Below, piece after piece: positions 63,452 through 64,000 of a stretch of DNA of 64,000 nt (its first letter is position 1; each line of letters opens with the position of its first letter). The stretch lies in assembly GCF_005577435.1 (NCBI RefSeq), contig NZ_CP040396.1:3042501-3106500 (forward strand), given 5' to 3'. The stretch is from Paenibacillus algicola. GTDB lineage: Bacteria; Bacillota; Bacilli; Paenibacillales; Paenibacillaceae. The notes beneath the pieces were generated by a model that had not been told where the DNA came from, ran no database searches, and was given only the letters and a program-made list of their open reading frames with translations. A program made the translations under genes and the position numbers.

Positions 63452-64000
63452 TTATTGTGCGCTCATAAAGCGGTCGTACGCCGTTTGGTAAATGGCAACC
63501 AGCTCATCCACCTTCATTTTTTTCAGGTTGGCCATATAGCTGTCCCATTCCTTCTCTACACCGCCTTCAAGCAGCCATTTTGCACTGGTCTGGCTAATAT
63601 AGCTGTTCAGATCGGTATCCAGCGTCTTAATCTTCTGGGATTCCTCCGCCGTGAACATCACACCCGGGAACGTTTCCGAAGTCATGTAAGGAAGATAATG
63701 TTCTTTGATGCCGTCAATCTTAATTTTATCCTTCTCTGCCAGAGCCAGGCGGGTGCCATACGTTTCTTCAAGAATGGCATAAGGCGCTTCAACCGGTGCC
63801 GTCTTGAAAACATACTGATCTGTTGTCATTCCGGCCGGCGCTTCTTTCAGTGTCAGCTGACCGTCTTTATCCTCCAGCGTTACGCCGATCGGCCCCCAGC
63901 CTGCTTCAATAGACGTATCTGTAGCGTAAGCGAGGTCCATCCACTGCATGGTCAATTCCGGATGCTCGTTCACCGCTGTCATCGAGAAGGCAAATGGATT
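63452..64000 (-). CDS. Extracellular solute-binding protein of a sugar ABC transporter (C-terminal part)
   Basis: Only the last 182 residues are visible; the gene begins beyond the right edge. NPFAFSMTAVNEHPELTMQWMD-like sequence, GWGPIGVTLEDKDG, HYLPYMTSETFPGVMFTAEE and a C-terminal WLLEGGVEKEWDSYMANLKK match the LplA-type binding protein family also seen at 26237-27844. It lies 72 bp upstream of the GH86 gene on the same strand. It would therefore bind the oligosaccharides that the GH86 and GH50 enzymes release. Permease genes, if linked, are expected further right. Confidence 0.85.
   Translation of the reverse strand, partial: NPFAFSMTAVNEHPELTMQWMDLAYATDTSIEAGWGPIGVTLEDKDGQLTLKEAPAGMTTDQYVFKTAPVEAPYAILEETYGTRLALAEKDKIKIDGIKEHYLPYMTSETFPGVMFTAEESQKIKTLDTDLNSYISQTSAKWLLEGGVEKEWDSYMANLKKMKVDELVAIYQTAYDRFMSAQ

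Overview
The window reads as a chromosomal segment of a spore-forming, Gram-positive Bacillota, most likely a Paenibacillus or close relative. The evidence is the sufCDSUB gene order, yunC/yunD/yfkAB/mtnKA/yhbH-type genes, strong GGAGG ribosome binding sites, frequent TTG and GTG starts, S-layer-homology anchoring, and LplABC-type sugar transporters without their own ATPase. No rRNA, tRNA or CRISPR was seen.

Positions 1-26 kb are mostly housekeeping. In order they hold a YfkAB-type radical SAM fragment, an MMPL exporter, an HD-GYP protein, undecaprenyl-diphosphatase and a YunD nucleotidase (all minus strand). A MoaD-MoaE fusion and a second HD-GYP protein follow on the plus strand. Then come the suf iron-sulfur operon with a PerR-like box over its promoter, dps, methionine salvage mtnKA, yunC and some small membrane or unknown genes. 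At 19.4-26.2 kb a plus-strand operon-like run starts with a sugar-binding-domain/PAS/GGDEF/EAL protein. It continues with a 2TM potassium channel, an unknown protein, a YgiB-like lipoprotein, a glutathionylspermidine-synthase-like ATP-grasp ligase and a DUF350 membrane protein. This looks like a Gram-positive version of the poorly understood ygiBC/yjfLMC membrane module.

Positions 26.2-64 kb are a large carbohydrate-utilisation region whose best-supported target is a sulfated red-algal galactan (agar/porphyran). At the right end are two secreted enzymes, a GH50 agarase and a large GH86 agarase/porphyranase carrying C-terminal SLH domains. A solute-binding protein (cut by the window end) and an aldose 1-epimerase flank them. 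A GH2 beta-galactosidase heads a tightly packed five-gene operon. Its cog3618 lactonase, aldo-keto reductase and zinc dehydrogenase match the L-galactose to D-tagaturonate pathway; L-galactose-6-sulfate is a porphyran building block. Three Cys-type sulfatases, a GH3 and a GH88 enzyme all lack signal peptides. The model is therefore polymer cleavage outside, oligosaccharide import by ABC transporters, and desulfation plus saccharification inside.

Regulation looks dominated by AraC-family proteins: six genes, one of them frameshifted. One sulfatase promoter carries two 13-bp direct repeats exactly 21 bp apart that abut the -35 region. The sporulation gene yhbH, with a sigma-E-like promoter, sits inside the sugar region. 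The stretch 46.8-53.9 kb (GH3, two AraC, GH88, sulfatase) is visibly AT-richer and borders a decayed IS256-family element, which suggests separate acquisition.
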